Shown here: in pieces, positions 6,688 through 12,944 of the stretch | Numbering within the stretch: position 1 is the stretch's first letter | Layout of the letters: every line of letters begins with the position of its first letter | Source: an uncultured Clostridia bacterium | GTDB lineage: Bacteria; Bacillota; Clostridia; Christensenellales; Aristaeellaceae | Direction: 5' to 3' | Length of the DNA stretch: 12,944 nt | Assembly (NCBI GenBank): GCA_946410395.1 | Contig: CAMKAE010000038.1 | Coordinates: 1 to 12,944, forward strand | Made by a program: the position numbers and the translations under genes | The notes under the pieces: model-generated | Seen by the model: the letters and a program-made list of their open reading frames with translations, nothing else | What the model was told of the DNA's origin: nothing | The model's database searches: none

Positions 6688-6716
6688 TTGACATTCCCCC
6701 CGTCTCCCCGTATAAT
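6688..6716 (+). promoter_or_regulatory. metA: consensus SigA promoter for the metA operon
   Basis: TTGACA (6688-6693), a 17-base spacer and TATAAT (6711-6716) are a perfect match to the housekeeping consensus. The predicted leader is only about 60 bases, too short for a SAM riboswitch or T-box, so regulation is more likely by a protein at the promoter. Confidence 0.92.
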
Positions 6717-6741
6717 GGCGGGGAGATTTTCTGTCCCCGCC
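6717..6741 (+). promoter_or_regulatory. 8-bp inverted repeat at the metA transcription start
   Basis: GGCGGGGA (6717-6724) and TCCCCGCC (6734-6741) are perfect inverted arms around a 9-base centre, directly abutting the -10 box. The expected start of transcription (about 6723) lies at the end of the left arm, so the mRNA would keep mainly the right arm. This favours a repressor operator over an RNA hairpin. No T-run follows, so it is not a terminator. Confidence 0.5.
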
Positions 6742-6782
6742 GCTGCGCGGCCCGGGACGCACACGCCGAGGGAGGTCCTTCC

Positions 6783-7721
6783 ATGCCGATCCGTATCAAC
6801 CAGAAAATGCCGGTCTTCCACCGTCTGGAGGCCGAGAATATTTTTGTCATGCCCGAGCAGCGGGCCGCCACCCAGGACATCCGCGAGCTGCAGATCGCCA
6901 TCCTGAACATCATGCCCAAGAAGGAGGACACGGAGCTGCAGCTGCTGCGGCTTTTGTCCAACACGCCCCTGCAGGTGCGGGTCACCTTCCTGCGGCTGGA
7001 CTCCCACCAGTACAAGAACACGCCGGAGGAATACCTGCGGCAGTTCTACAAGCCCTTCTCCGAGATGAAGGAGCACCGCTTTGACGGGCTGATCATCACC
7101 GGCGCGCCGGTGGAAAACCTGCCCTTTGAGGCCGTGGACTACTGGGAAGAGCTCAAGGAGATCATGCGCTGGAGCGACGACCACGTCACCTCCACGGTGT
7201 ACATCTGCTGGGCGGCGCAGGCCGGGCTGTATTTCCACTACGGCATCGAAAAGCACGCCCTGCCGGCCAAGCTCTCCGGCATCTACCGCCACACCACCCT
7301 CTACCGGGACGAGATCCTGACCCGGGGCTTCAACGACCGCTTCTTCGCGCCTCACTCCCGCTACACCGGCGTGGACAAGGAGGACGTGCAGAACGAGCCC
7401 TCCCTCACCGTGCTGGCCGAGGCGGACGATGCCGGGGTCTACCTGATCGAGGACAAGCAGCACAACCGGGTCTTCATCTGCGGCCACCCGGAGTACAGCC
7501 GCATGACCCTGGACGCGGAGTACAACCGGGACCTCAAAAAGGGCATCCACCCCGCCCTGCCCGTGCACTATTACCGGGACGACGACCCGAAGAAGGGCCC
7601 CGTCTTCCAGTGGAAGGCCCACGCCTTCCTGCTCTTCTCCAACTGGCTCAACTACCGGGTCTATCAGGTGACCCCCTACCGGCTGGACGAGATCGGCCAC
7701 GAAGAGGAGCAATCATGCTGA
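6783..7721 (+). CDS. metA: homoserine O-acetyltransferase, MetA family
   Basis: The product is 312 residues, close to the family's usual length. MetA acylates the hydroxyl of L-homoserine, the committed step into methionine, in the cytoplasm. The sequence aligns with the MetA numbering used for Bacillus cereus without gaps at the key sites: catalytic C142 in YICWAAQAG, H235 and E237 in CGHPEYSR, and R249 for substrate binding. Residue 111 (in TGAPVE) is Glu; in this family E111 goes with acetyl-CoA and G111 with succinyl-CoA, so acetyl-CoA use is predicted despite the common label homoserine O-succinyltransferase. ATG 6783 has GGAGG 7 bases upstream; the frame is open further upstream but would cross the promoter. 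It is the first gene of a four-gene operon and its stop overlaps the next start by 7 bases. Confidence 0.96.
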   Translation: MPIRINQKMPVFHRLEAENIFVMPEQRAATQDIRELQIAILNIMPKKEDTELQLLRLLSNTPLQVRVTFLRLDSHQYKNTPEEYLRQFYKPFSEMKEHRFDGLIITGAPVENLPFEAVDYWEELKEIMRWSDDHVTSTVYICWAAQAGLYFHYGIEKHALPAKLSGIYRHTTLYRDEILTRGFNDRFFAPHSRYTGVDKEDVQNEPSLTVLAEADDAGVYLIEDKQHNRVFICGHPEYSRMTLDAEYNRDLKKGIHPALPVHYYRDDDPKKGPVFQWKAHAFLLFSNWLNYRVYQVTPYRLDEIGHEEEQSC

Positions 7722-8173
7722 ATAAACGCTTTGCGCTGCTGCTGGCCGCCCTGCTGGTCCTCTCCTGCGCCGCGGCCGGGACGGAGGCGGGCGGGTACAC
7801 CGCCCTGCGGGACACCTACGCGGCGGAATCCGGCTGGGGCGAGCCCCTGCTGACCGATGCCATTGCGCTGGAGGACGCAGACACCGTGATGCTGGTCTTC
7901 TTCTTCAGCGAAGGGTTCACGGCCCTCTACGGCACGAAGGCCGACGGCATCGGCGAGGTCACCGCCTGGGCCATGAGCTATCCCGACCAGCTGCGAAACA
8001 TGTACTACCTCTGCACCGCCTATGAGTCCGTCGACCTGCTGTGCGGCGGACACTTCGCCCTGGCCTGGAACTTCGGCGAGGCGGCGCAGGGCACCATCGC
8101 CGACGCGGCTGAAGCGGCGGATTACGCCGAAGCCATCCTGCCCATGCTCGACGCGGCCCAGCAAAACCCCTGA
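7715..8173 (+). CDS. small secreted or lipoprotein-like protein of unknown function
   Basis: The product is 152 residues. MLNKRF followed by the hydrophobic run ALLLAALLVLSC is a signal peptide. C18 in LVLSCAA sits in an acceptable lipobox (V-L-S-C), so it may be a lipoprotein anchored to the outer face of the membrane; cleavage by signal peptidase I after the alanines near 19-21 is the alternative. The mature part (TLRDTYAAESGWG-like start, then a strand-rich core with VMLVFFFSEGFTALYG and a GGHFALAWNFG segment) matches no family I can name. Its ATG lies inside the end of metA (7-base overlap), so translation is probably coupled. It lacks a strong binding site other than GAGGAG within metA. 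Confidence 0.8.
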   Translation: MLNKRFALLLAALLVLSCAAAGTEAGGYTALRDTYAAESGWGEPLLTDAIALEDADTVMLVFFFSEGFTALYGTKADGIGEVTAWAMSYPDQLRNMYYLCTAYESVDLLCGGHFALAWNFGEAAQGTIADAAEAADYAEAILPMLDAAQQNP

Positions 8174-8190
8174 TCACGGAGGAAACCCAT

Positions 8191-8613
8191 ATGCAGGTTG
8201 TCATCATGGACGCCCAGGGCGGCGGCTTGGGCAGGCTGCTGACCGAGCAGCTGAAAAAGCGCCTGCCGGAGCAGCGGCTCACCGCCGTGGGCACCAACGC
8301 CCTGGCCACCTCCGCCATGCTCAAGGCCGGCGCGGACCAGGGCGCCACCGGTGAGAACGCCGTCCGGGTCTGCGCCGCGGAGGCGGACCTGATCCTGGCC
8401 CCGATCGGCATGGTGCTCTGCGACGCCATGCTCGGGGAAGTCACCGCGGTCATGGCCGCGGCGGTGGGCGGCGCCCGGGCGCAGAAGATCCTGGTGCCCG
8501 TCTCCCGCTGCAGCGTCACCGTTGCCGGCATGCCGGAGCTCTCCCTGACGGAGCGCGCCGCAGCCGCCGCCGAGGCCGCCGCGGCGTGGATCCGTGCGCA
8601 TTCGGAGGCCTGA
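8191..8613 (+). CDS. DUF3842 family protein
   Basis: The product is 140 residues, the normal size for DUF3842 (PF12953), a family of unknown function found mainly in Clostridia. The N-terminal VVIMDAQGGGLGRLLTEQL (3-21) looks like a Rossmann-type strand, glycine loop and helix that could bind a nucleotide. It is followed by the family-typical VGTNALATSAMLKAGAD (33-49) and GATGENAV (51-58), then a strand ADLILAPIGMVL and MLGEVTAVMAAAVG (80-93), and ILVPVSRC with C107. The C-terminus is an alanine-rich helix. GGAGG is 8 bases before the ATG. It lies 17 bases after the lipoprotein-like gene and 1 base before the YdcF-type gene, so all are co-transcribed with metA. Confidence 0.9.
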   Translation: MQVVIMDAQGGGLGRLLTEQLKKRLPEQRLTAVGTNALATSAMLKAGADQGATGENAVRVCAAEADLILAPIGMVLCDAMLGEVTAVMAAAVGGARAQKILVPVSRCSVTVAGMPELSLTERAAAAAEAAAAWIRAHSEA

Positions 8614-8614
8614 G

Positions 8615-10099
8615 ATGCAGCAGTATGCCGAGTGGGGCAGGCGCAAGCGCACCCCCGCCGCCCGCAAGCTGGTGCTCCAGGTCATGACCCTGGCGGCGGT
8701 GCTGCTGGGCATCTGCCTCATCGCCCGGGCCGCCGGGCATGGCGGGATGGTCACCCGGGTGAACCTGGGCGATCCCGGCATCCGCCCGGATGCGCTCTCC
8801 GTCTCCCTGGAGGAGGGCAGCGGCGTGCTGCGCGCCGAAGTGCTGGAGGTCCGGGACGGCGCCCTGCGGATGCGGGTGCTGCCCGGACAGCCCGGGCGCG
8901 GCACCGTGCGGATCACGGACGCCGGCGGCCGGGTCTTCACGCGGTCGTTTGAGGTCACCCCGGACCGGACGCTGCTGGACCTGGAGACGCGCAATTTTGC
9001 CGGGGATACGGTGCTGATGGGGTCGATCACCGCCTTCTATCTGGGCACCGCCCTGCTGATGATCCGCAGCTTTCGCTCCCTGAAGGGCAGTGCGTTTTAT
9101 GCCTATCAGTCCATCTATACCCTGGGCTTTGCCGTCTTCTGCACCCTGGCAGGCGGACTGCAGCTGTATTTCTTTGTGGGGCATCTGATCGATCCCGATG
9201 TGAACAACGTGCTGCAGGCCACCCAGGCGGCCAGCCGGGCCGGCTTTCTTTTCATGGCGTTCACCTTCCCGCTCGTGCTTCTCTTCGCTGTGTGCATGGT
9301 GGTGAGCAACATCGCCCTGCTGCGGCACGGGCGCTTTCGCGTACAGAAGCTGCTGGGGATCCTGATCGGCGTGCTGATGGCGGCCAGCGGCTGGCTCGGC
9401 CGCGCGCTGTTCATGGATTACAGCGGCCCGGAGCATCTGGTGATCGTCCACGACGTGGCCGGCAGTCTCTACGGCACCGTCTATACCTATTTTGAGTGCA
9501 TGCTCCTCTCGTCCGTCGTCTGCGGCGTCATGGCCGCGCGCCGCCGTCCGGCGCCGGACCGGGACGTGATCCTCATCCTCGGCTGCTGGTTCCGGCCGGA
9601 CGGCACGCTGCCGCCGCTGCTCAAAGGGCGCGTGGACGCGGCCATCGCCTTCTGGCGGGAGATCAAGGCGCACACGGGCAGGGAAGCGCTGCTGATCCCC
9701 TCCGGCGGCCAGGGGCCCGACGAGCCCATGCCCGAGGCCAAGGCCATGGCCCGCTACCTGATCAGCCAGGGCATCCCGGCGGCCTGCGTCGTGCCGGAAA
9801 AGCGCTCCGCCAACACCTACGAGAACATGGCCTTCTCCCGGGAGCTGATCGAGGCGCGGCAGGCCGGGCACCGCGTAGCCTACGCCACAACCAATTACCA
9901 CGTCTTCCGCAGCGGCCTGTGGGCCAACCAGGCGGGCATGCCCGCGGAGGGCATCGGCAGCCGGACAAAGTGGTGGTTCTGGCCCAACGCCTTCATGCGG
10001 GAGTGCCTCGGCCTGATGCTCAACCGGGTCCGCCAGGAGGCGCTGCTGCTGGCCATCCTCGCGGCGCTCTTCACCGGTGCCGCCCTGCTGCTGAACTGA
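8615..10099 (+). CDS. YdcF/DUF218 domain protein with several membrane spans
   Basis: The product is 494 residues. A basic N-terminus (RRKRTPAARK) precedes a first membrane span at about 20-40. A beta-rich soluble stretch follows at 45-128, then spans at about 132-151, 161-189, 209-235, 245-266 and 282-307. The DUF218 domain (PF02698) covers about 317-470, with VILILGCWFRPDG, LKGRVDAAI, IPSGGQGPDEPMPEAKAM (361-378), EKRSANTYENMAFS (395-408) and ATTNYHVFRSG (424-434). A last span is at 476-493. DUF218 proteins include SanA, ElyC and YdcF, linked to envelope biogenesis; E. coli YdcF binds S-adenosylmethionine. Charges place the DUF218 domain on the cytoplasmic side. ATG 8615 has GGAGG 6 bases upstream; the earlier in-frame GTG at 8594 lacks one. 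It is the last gene of the metA operon. Confidence 0.88.
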   Translation: MQQYAEWGRRKRTPAARKLVLQVMTLAAVLLGICLIARAAGHGGMVTRVNLGDPGIRPDALSVSLEEGSGVLRAEVLEVRDGALRMRVLPGQPGRGTVRITDAGGRVFTRSFEVTPDRTLLDLETRNFAGDTVLMGSITAFYLGTALLMIRSFRSLKGSAFYAYQSIYTLGFAVFCTLAGGLQLYFFVGHLIDPDVNNVLQATQAASRAGFLFMAFTFPLVLLFAVCMVVSNIALLRHGRFRVQKLLGILIGVLMAASGWLGRALFMDYSGPEHLVIVHDVAGSLYGTVYTYFECMLLSSVVCGVMAARRRPAPDRDVILILGCWFRPDGTLPPLLKGRVDAAIAFWREIKAHTGREALLIPSGGQGPDEPMPEAKAMARYLISQGIPAACVVPEKRSANTYENMAFSRELIEARQAGHRVAYATTNYHVFRSGLWANQAGMPAEGIGSRTKWWFWPNAFMRECLGLMLNRVRQEALLLAILAALFTGAALLLN

Positions 10100-10103
10100 C
10101 AGG

Positions 10104-10128
10104 GATCGCCCCTCGGGGCGGTCTTTTT
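10104..10128 (+). terminator. intrinsic terminator of the metA operon
   Basis: GATCGCCC and GGGCGGTC pair over 8 bp (one G-U) around a CTCG loop, followed at once by TTTTT. It begins 4 bases after the stop codon of the YdcF-type gene. Confidence 0.92.
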
Positions 10129-10180
10129 CCTTTTCTTCTGCTTTTTCGGGCCCAAAAACCGTCAAAAATGCGCCCAATGT

Positions 10181-10191
10181 GCCAAATTGGC
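10181..10191. promoter_or_regulatory. GCCAA/TTGGC palindrome upstream of the glgP promoter
   Basis: GCCAAATTGGC is a 5-1-5 inverted repeat 12 bases upstream of the -35 box. The half-site GCCAA occurs again at 10207-10211, overlapping the -35 box. It could be an operator; it does not match the CcpA cre consensus. Confidence 0.3.
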
Positions 10192-10203
10192 CTTGAAAAG
10201 CCC

Positions 10204-10232
10204 TTGCCAAGCGGTAAAAAAACCATTATACT
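10204..10232 (+). promoter_or_regulatory. glgP: SigA-type promoter for glgP
   Basis: TTGCCA (10204-10209), a 17-base spacer with an A7 tract, and TATACT (10227-10232) precede glgP. The region just upstream is A/T-rich and lies between the metA operon terminator and the gene, so glgP is an independent unit. Confidence 0.85.
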
Positions 10233-10240
10233 CATATGTT

Positions 10241-10257
10241 GTGGCCGTGCAGGCCAC
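10241..10257 (+). other. hairpin at the 5' end of the glgP transcript
   Basis: GTGGCC (10241-10246) and GGCCAC (10252-10257) form a perfect 6-bp stem with a GTGCA loop. The predicted start of transcription is about 10239, so this hairpin would sit at the very 5' end of the mRNA and could protect it from decay. It does not cover the AGGAGG at 10269-10274. Confidence 0.5.
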
Positions 10258-10280
10258 GGAATCAAGCGAGGAGGAATCCC

Positions 10281-12740
10281 ATGCCTACGACCCGTTTCGA
10301 TAAAGAATCCATCAAAGAGTCCATCATCGGCAAACTGCAGCGCTACAACGGACGCACCATCGGGGAAGCGTCCCCGCAGCAGATTTATAAGGCGGTCGCC
10401 TCCACAGTGCGCGACCAGATCATGCAGAAATACACCGTGGCCCGGGAGGAGCGCAAGACCAACCGCTCCAAGCGGCTGTACTATCTCTCCGTGGAGTTTC
10501 TCATGGGCCGCAGCTTGTACTGCAACATGCTGAACCTGGTGTCCACCAAGGTGTACCGGGAAGCCCTGAGCGAGCTGGGCATCGACATCGACACCATCCT
10601 GAAGGAAGAGCCCGAGCCCGGCCTGGGCAACGGCGGCCTTGGCCGTCTGGCGGCCTGCTTCATGGACAGCCTCTCCAGCCTGGACCTGCCGGCCATGGGC
10701 TGCACCATCCGCTATGAGTACGGCCTGTTCCGCCAGAAGATCGTGGACGGCCAGCAGGTGGAGCTGCCGGATTCCTGGCTGGACAACGGCAACGTGTGGG
10801 AGCTGCCGGTGATGGAGGACGCCTGCGAGGTGCACTACGGCGGCCATGTGGACGTGGAGGAGGACGAGAAGGGCCAGCCCCATTTCGTCCACCGCGACTA
10901 CTACACCGTGGAAGCCGTGCCCTACGACATGCCCATCGTCGGCTATGACACCGCCACCGTCAACACCCTGCGCATGTGGAGCGCCCGCAGCCCCAAGCGG
11001 ATCGACCTGACCAGCTTCGGCCAGGGCAAGTATGCCCAGGCGTCGGAGGAGATCGAGCTGGCGGAGGTCATCTCCAAGGTGCTCTACCCCGAGGACAACC
11101 ACTACGAGGGCAAGACCCTGCGGCTCAAGCAGCACTATTTCTTCACCTCCGCCACCCTGCAGTACATCATCAAGGACTTCAAAAAGATGTACGGCAACGA
11201 CCTGCACAAGCTGCCGGACAAGGTGGTCATCCACATCAACGACACCCATCCCGGCATGGCGATCCCGGAGCTGATGCGCCTGCTGATCGACCAGGAGGGC
11301 CTGGGCTGGGACGAGGCGGAGGAGATCACCCGCAAGACCGTGGCCTACACCAACCACACGATCATGGCCGAGGCGCTGGAGAAGTGGCCCGAGGCCATGG
11401 TGAAGCAGCAGCTGCCCCGGATTTACCAGATCCTGGAGGAAATGAACCGCCGCCTGTGCGCCAAGCTGTGGGACGCCTTCCCCGGCGACTGGGACCGCAT
11501 CGCGGGCATGGCCATCCTCTCCTACGGTCAAGTGCACATGGCCAACCTGTGCGTGGCGGAGTCCTTCTCCGTCAACGGCGTCAGCCAGCTCCACGGCGAG
11601 ATCCTGAAGGCCGACACCTTCCATGACTACTACAAGGTCATGCCGGAGAAGTTCACCGCCATCACCAACGGCATCACGCACCGCCGCTGGCTCATGAGCT
11701 GCAACCCTGAGCTGACGGACCTGATCTGCGACGCCATCGGCACCGCCTGGATCAAGGATCCGGAGCGCCTCAGCGAGCTGAAGCCCTTTGCCGACGACGC
11801 GGCCTTCCGGCAGAAGTTCGCCGCCATCAAGCAGGACAACAAGGTTCGCCTGGCCAAGCTGGTGAAGGACCGCCAGGGCATCATCGTGGACCCGGCCTTC
11901 ATGTTCGACGCCCAGTCCAAGCGCCTGCACGAGTACAAGCGGCAGATGCTCAACGCCCTGCACATTCTGGTCCTCTACAACCGGATCGTGTCGGACGAGA
12001 GCTTCGTGATGCAGCCCCGGGTGTTCTTCTTCGGGGCCAAGGCCTCCCCGGGCTACTACCGCGCCAAGCAGACCATCCGGCTCATCAACGCCATCAGCCG
12101 GCTGGTCGCCGCCCATCCCCGGGCCAGCAAGATGCTGCAGGTGGTCTTCCTGGAGAACTACGACGTGTCCACCGCCGAGGTGCTGATCCCCGCCGCGGAG
12201 GTCTCCGAGCAGATCTCCACCGCCTCCAAGGAGGCCAGCGGCACCGGCTGCATGAAGTACATGATGAACGGCGCGGTGACCATCGGCACCATGGACGGCG
12301 CCAACGTGGAGATGTACGAGCAGGTGGGCCCGGAGAACATCTACATCTTCGGCATGCGGGCGGACACCGTGCGCGACATGTACAAGGAGCGCACCTACAA
12401 CCCCATGTCCATCTTCGAGACCAACAAGGAAATCCGCCAGGCGATGACGCAGATGATCGACGGCACGCTGTTCCCCAACAACAGCGGCGTGCTGCAGGAC
12501 CTGTACCACAGCCTGCTCTTCGGCGACGGCGGCGCGATGGCGGACAGCTACTTCGTGCTGAAGGACTTCGGCTCCTACTCCATGGCCCAGCGCCGTCTGG
12601 ACGCGGACTACCGCAACTTCGACAAGTGGCAGAAGATGGCTGTGATCAACACCGCCATGTCCGGCGTGTTCTCCTCCGACCGGACGATCCGGGAGTACAA
12701 CGACCGGATCTGGCACCTGACGCCCCTGAACCAGAAGTGA
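10281..12740 (+). CDS. glgP: glycogen/maltodextrin phosphorylase (GT35)
   Basis: The product is 819 residues, normal for bacterial glycogen phosphorylases. The enzyme splits terminal alpha-1,4 glucose from glycogen or maltodextrin with phosphate, giving glucose-1-phosphate, in the cytoplasm. Family blocks are VEFLMGR (71-77), GLGNGGLGRLAA (114-125), YPEDNHYEGKTLRLKQ, INDTHPGMAIPELMR, TNHTIMAEALEKWP and KRLHEYKRQ. The pyridoxal phosphate lysine is K659 in EASGTGCMKYMMNG, followed by TIGTMDGANVEM; the usual Asn before M-K is Cys here, a change within the block but not of the lysine. AGGAGG lies 6 bases before ATG 10281. It is monocistronic, with its own promoter and terminator; no other glycogen gene is in the window. 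Sequence alone does not separate glycogen from maltodextrin preference. Confidence 0.97.
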   Translation: MPTTRFDKESIKESIIGKLQRYNGRTIGEASPQQIYKAVASTVRDQIMQKYTVAREERKTNRSKRLYYLSVEFLMGRSLYCNMLNLVSTKVYREALSELGIDIDTILKEEPEPGLGNGGLGRLAACFMDSLSSLDLPAMGCTIRYEYGLFRQKIVDGQQVELPDSWLDNGNVWELPVMEDACEVHYGGHVDVEEDEKGQPHFVHRDYYTVEAVPYDMPIVGYDTATVNTLRMWSARSPKRIDLTSFGQGKYAQASEEIELAEVISKVLYPEDNHYEGKTLRLKQHYFFTSATLQYIIKDFKKMYGNDLHKLPDKVVIHINDTHPGMAIPELMRLLIDQEGLGWDEAEEITRKTVAYTNHTIMAEALEKWPEAMVKQQLPRIYQILEEMNRRLCAKLWDAFPGDWDRIAGMAILSYGQVHMANLCVAESFSVNGVSQLHGEILKADTFHDYYKVMPEKFTAITNGITHRRWLMSCNPELTDLICDAIGTAWIKDPERLSELKPFADDAAFRQKFAAIKQDNKVRLAKLVKDRQGIIVDPAFMFDAQSKRLHEYKRQMLNALHILVLYNRIVSDESFVMQPRVFFFGAKASPGYYRAKQTIRLINAISRLVAAHPRASKMLQVVFLENYDVSTAEVLIPAAEVSEQISTASKEASGTGCMKYMMNGAVTIGTMDGANVEMYEQVGPENIYIFGMRADTVRDMYKERTYNPMSIFETNKEIRQAMTQMIDGTLFPNNSGVLQDLYHSLLFGDGGAMADSYFVLKDFGSYSMAQRRLDADYRNFDKWQKMAVINTAMSGVFSSDRTIREYNDRIWHLTPLNQK

Positions 12741-12746
12741 GCGCTC

Positions 12747-12779
12747 ACAGCCCGGTGCGCATCCGCCCCGGGCTGTTTT
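12747..12779 (+). terminator. intrinsic terminator of glgP
   Basis: ACAGCCCGG (12747-12755) and CCGGGCTGT (12768-12776) form a perfect 9-bp stem with a 12-base loop, followed by TTT. It starts 6 bases after the glgP stop codon. The T-run is short, so termination may be incomplete. Confidence 0.85.
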
Positions 12780-12783
12780 ATGC

Positions 12784-12930
12784 TTATCTCAGTCAAGCTT
12801 GCCAAGTGGCAGGAAGGGGATTTCGCGGTCTGCGGACCGCGACCAGGTCCGAGCCGGACTGGCGGCTTTCCGATCGCCCTGGACCTTCAGGCGCAACCGT
12901 TTCTTGTTTTGTGTTGCTGATCTGAGAATC
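12784..12930. other. hairpin-rich intergenic region, possible structured RNA or palindromic repeat
   Basis: No gene is evident. TCGCGGTC-TGCG-GACCGCGA (12823-12842) is a perfect 8-bp stem with a 4-base loop, directly followed by CCAGGTCCG-AGC-CGGACTGG (12843-12862), an 8-bp stem with one bulged G. TCTCAG near 12787 could pair with CTGAGA near 12922, closing the whole stretch, and GCAAC near 12893 with GTTGC near 12915. Neither strong hairpin has a T-run. It matches no riboswitch or housekeeping RNA that I recognise. Confidence 0.45.
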
Positions 12931-12932
12931 GT

Positions 12933-12938
12933 ATTATA
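12933..12938 (-). promoter_or_regulatory. possible minus-strand -10 box at the window edge
   Basis: The minus strand reads TATAAT at 12938-12933, in a GC-rich setting where such a hexamer is rare; its -35 box would lie beyond the window. Transcription from it would run through the hairpin region toward glgP. On the plus strand the same bases give TATTAT with TTGTGT 17 bases upstream (12909-12914), an alternative reading as a promoter for a gene beyond the edge. Confidence 0.4.
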
Positions 12939-12944
12939 CCGAAA

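Noticed and set aside
6717..6741. Attenuator or terminator in the metA leader
   Set aside because: The inverted repeat is not followed by a T-run and its left arm overlaps the expected start site, so it would not form a full hairpin in the RNA.
6723..6782. SAM riboswitch or T-box upstream of metA
   Set aside because: The leader is only about 60 bases and lacks the conserved SAM-box or T-box sequences.
10071..12716. An 881-codon minus-strand open frame opposite glgP
   Set aside because: glgP is unmistakable on the plus strand; the antisense translation is repetitive in H, V, G and L and matches no family.
12784..12862. SAM-I riboswitch, T-box, SRP RNA or 6S RNA in the region after glgP
   Set aside because: Short look-alikes (CTTATC, GGACCGCG, AGGTCCG) are present, but the rest of each conserved core is missing.

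Overview
The window is dense with genes and GC-rich. Its SigA-type promoters (TTGaca-N17-TATAAT) and strong GGAGG ribosome binding sites point to a high-GC member of the Firmicutes, most likely a gut- or rumen-type Clostridia. The gene families seen (DUF815 ATPase, DUF3842, acetyl-CoA-type MetA, YdcF with several membrane spans) fit that placement. The taxonomy is an inference, because no rRNA or marker gene is present.

Layout. Positions 1-53 hold the first 17 codons of a minus-strand gene. Positions 95-244 are a 150-bp palindromic repeat with 12-bp terminal inverted repeats; its right end supplies the stop codon of the next gene. Two minus-strand genes follow: a secreted protein of unknown function (239-1645) and a hexapeptide-repeat acetyltransferase of the maltose/galactoside type (1839-2480). 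A divergent promoter region at 2481-2634 drives the acetyltransferase to the left and a plus-strand operon to the right. That operon is a DUF815 AAA+ ATPase (2635-3954), an MFS transporter overlapping it by 4 bases (3951-5132), a GNAT-like protein with a TTG start (5157-5636) and a DUF5131/Gp37-Gp68 radical-SAM-like protein (5675-6562).

A consensus promoter at 6688-6716 with a palindrome at the start site drives a second operon: metA (6783-7721, with residues expected for acetyl-CoA use), a small lipoprotein-like protein (7715-8173), a DUF3842 protein (8191-8613) and a membrane-anchored YdcF-type protein (8615-10099), closed by a strong intrinsic terminator. Glycogen phosphorylase glgP (10281-12740) is a separate unit with its own promoter and terminator. 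The last 160 bases contain no evident gene but several consecutive hairpins and promoter-like motifs at the right edge.

How the genes relate. The second operon begins with the first committed step of methionine synthesis (homoserine O-acetylation) and adds three poorly characterised proteins, one from a family whose E. coli member binds S-adenosylmethionine. The first operon joins an ATPase, a permease, an acetyltransferase-like protein and a putative radical SAM enzyme with no known common pathway. GlgP releases glucose-1-phosphate from storage glucan. No stretch longer than 300 bases lacks a gene. I see no CRISPR array, tRNA, rRNA, phage or transposase gene. No single new system stands out; the best leads are the radical-SAM-like DUF5131 protein with its C-terminal six-cysteine cluster, the palindromic elements, and the metA-DUF3842-YdcF operon.
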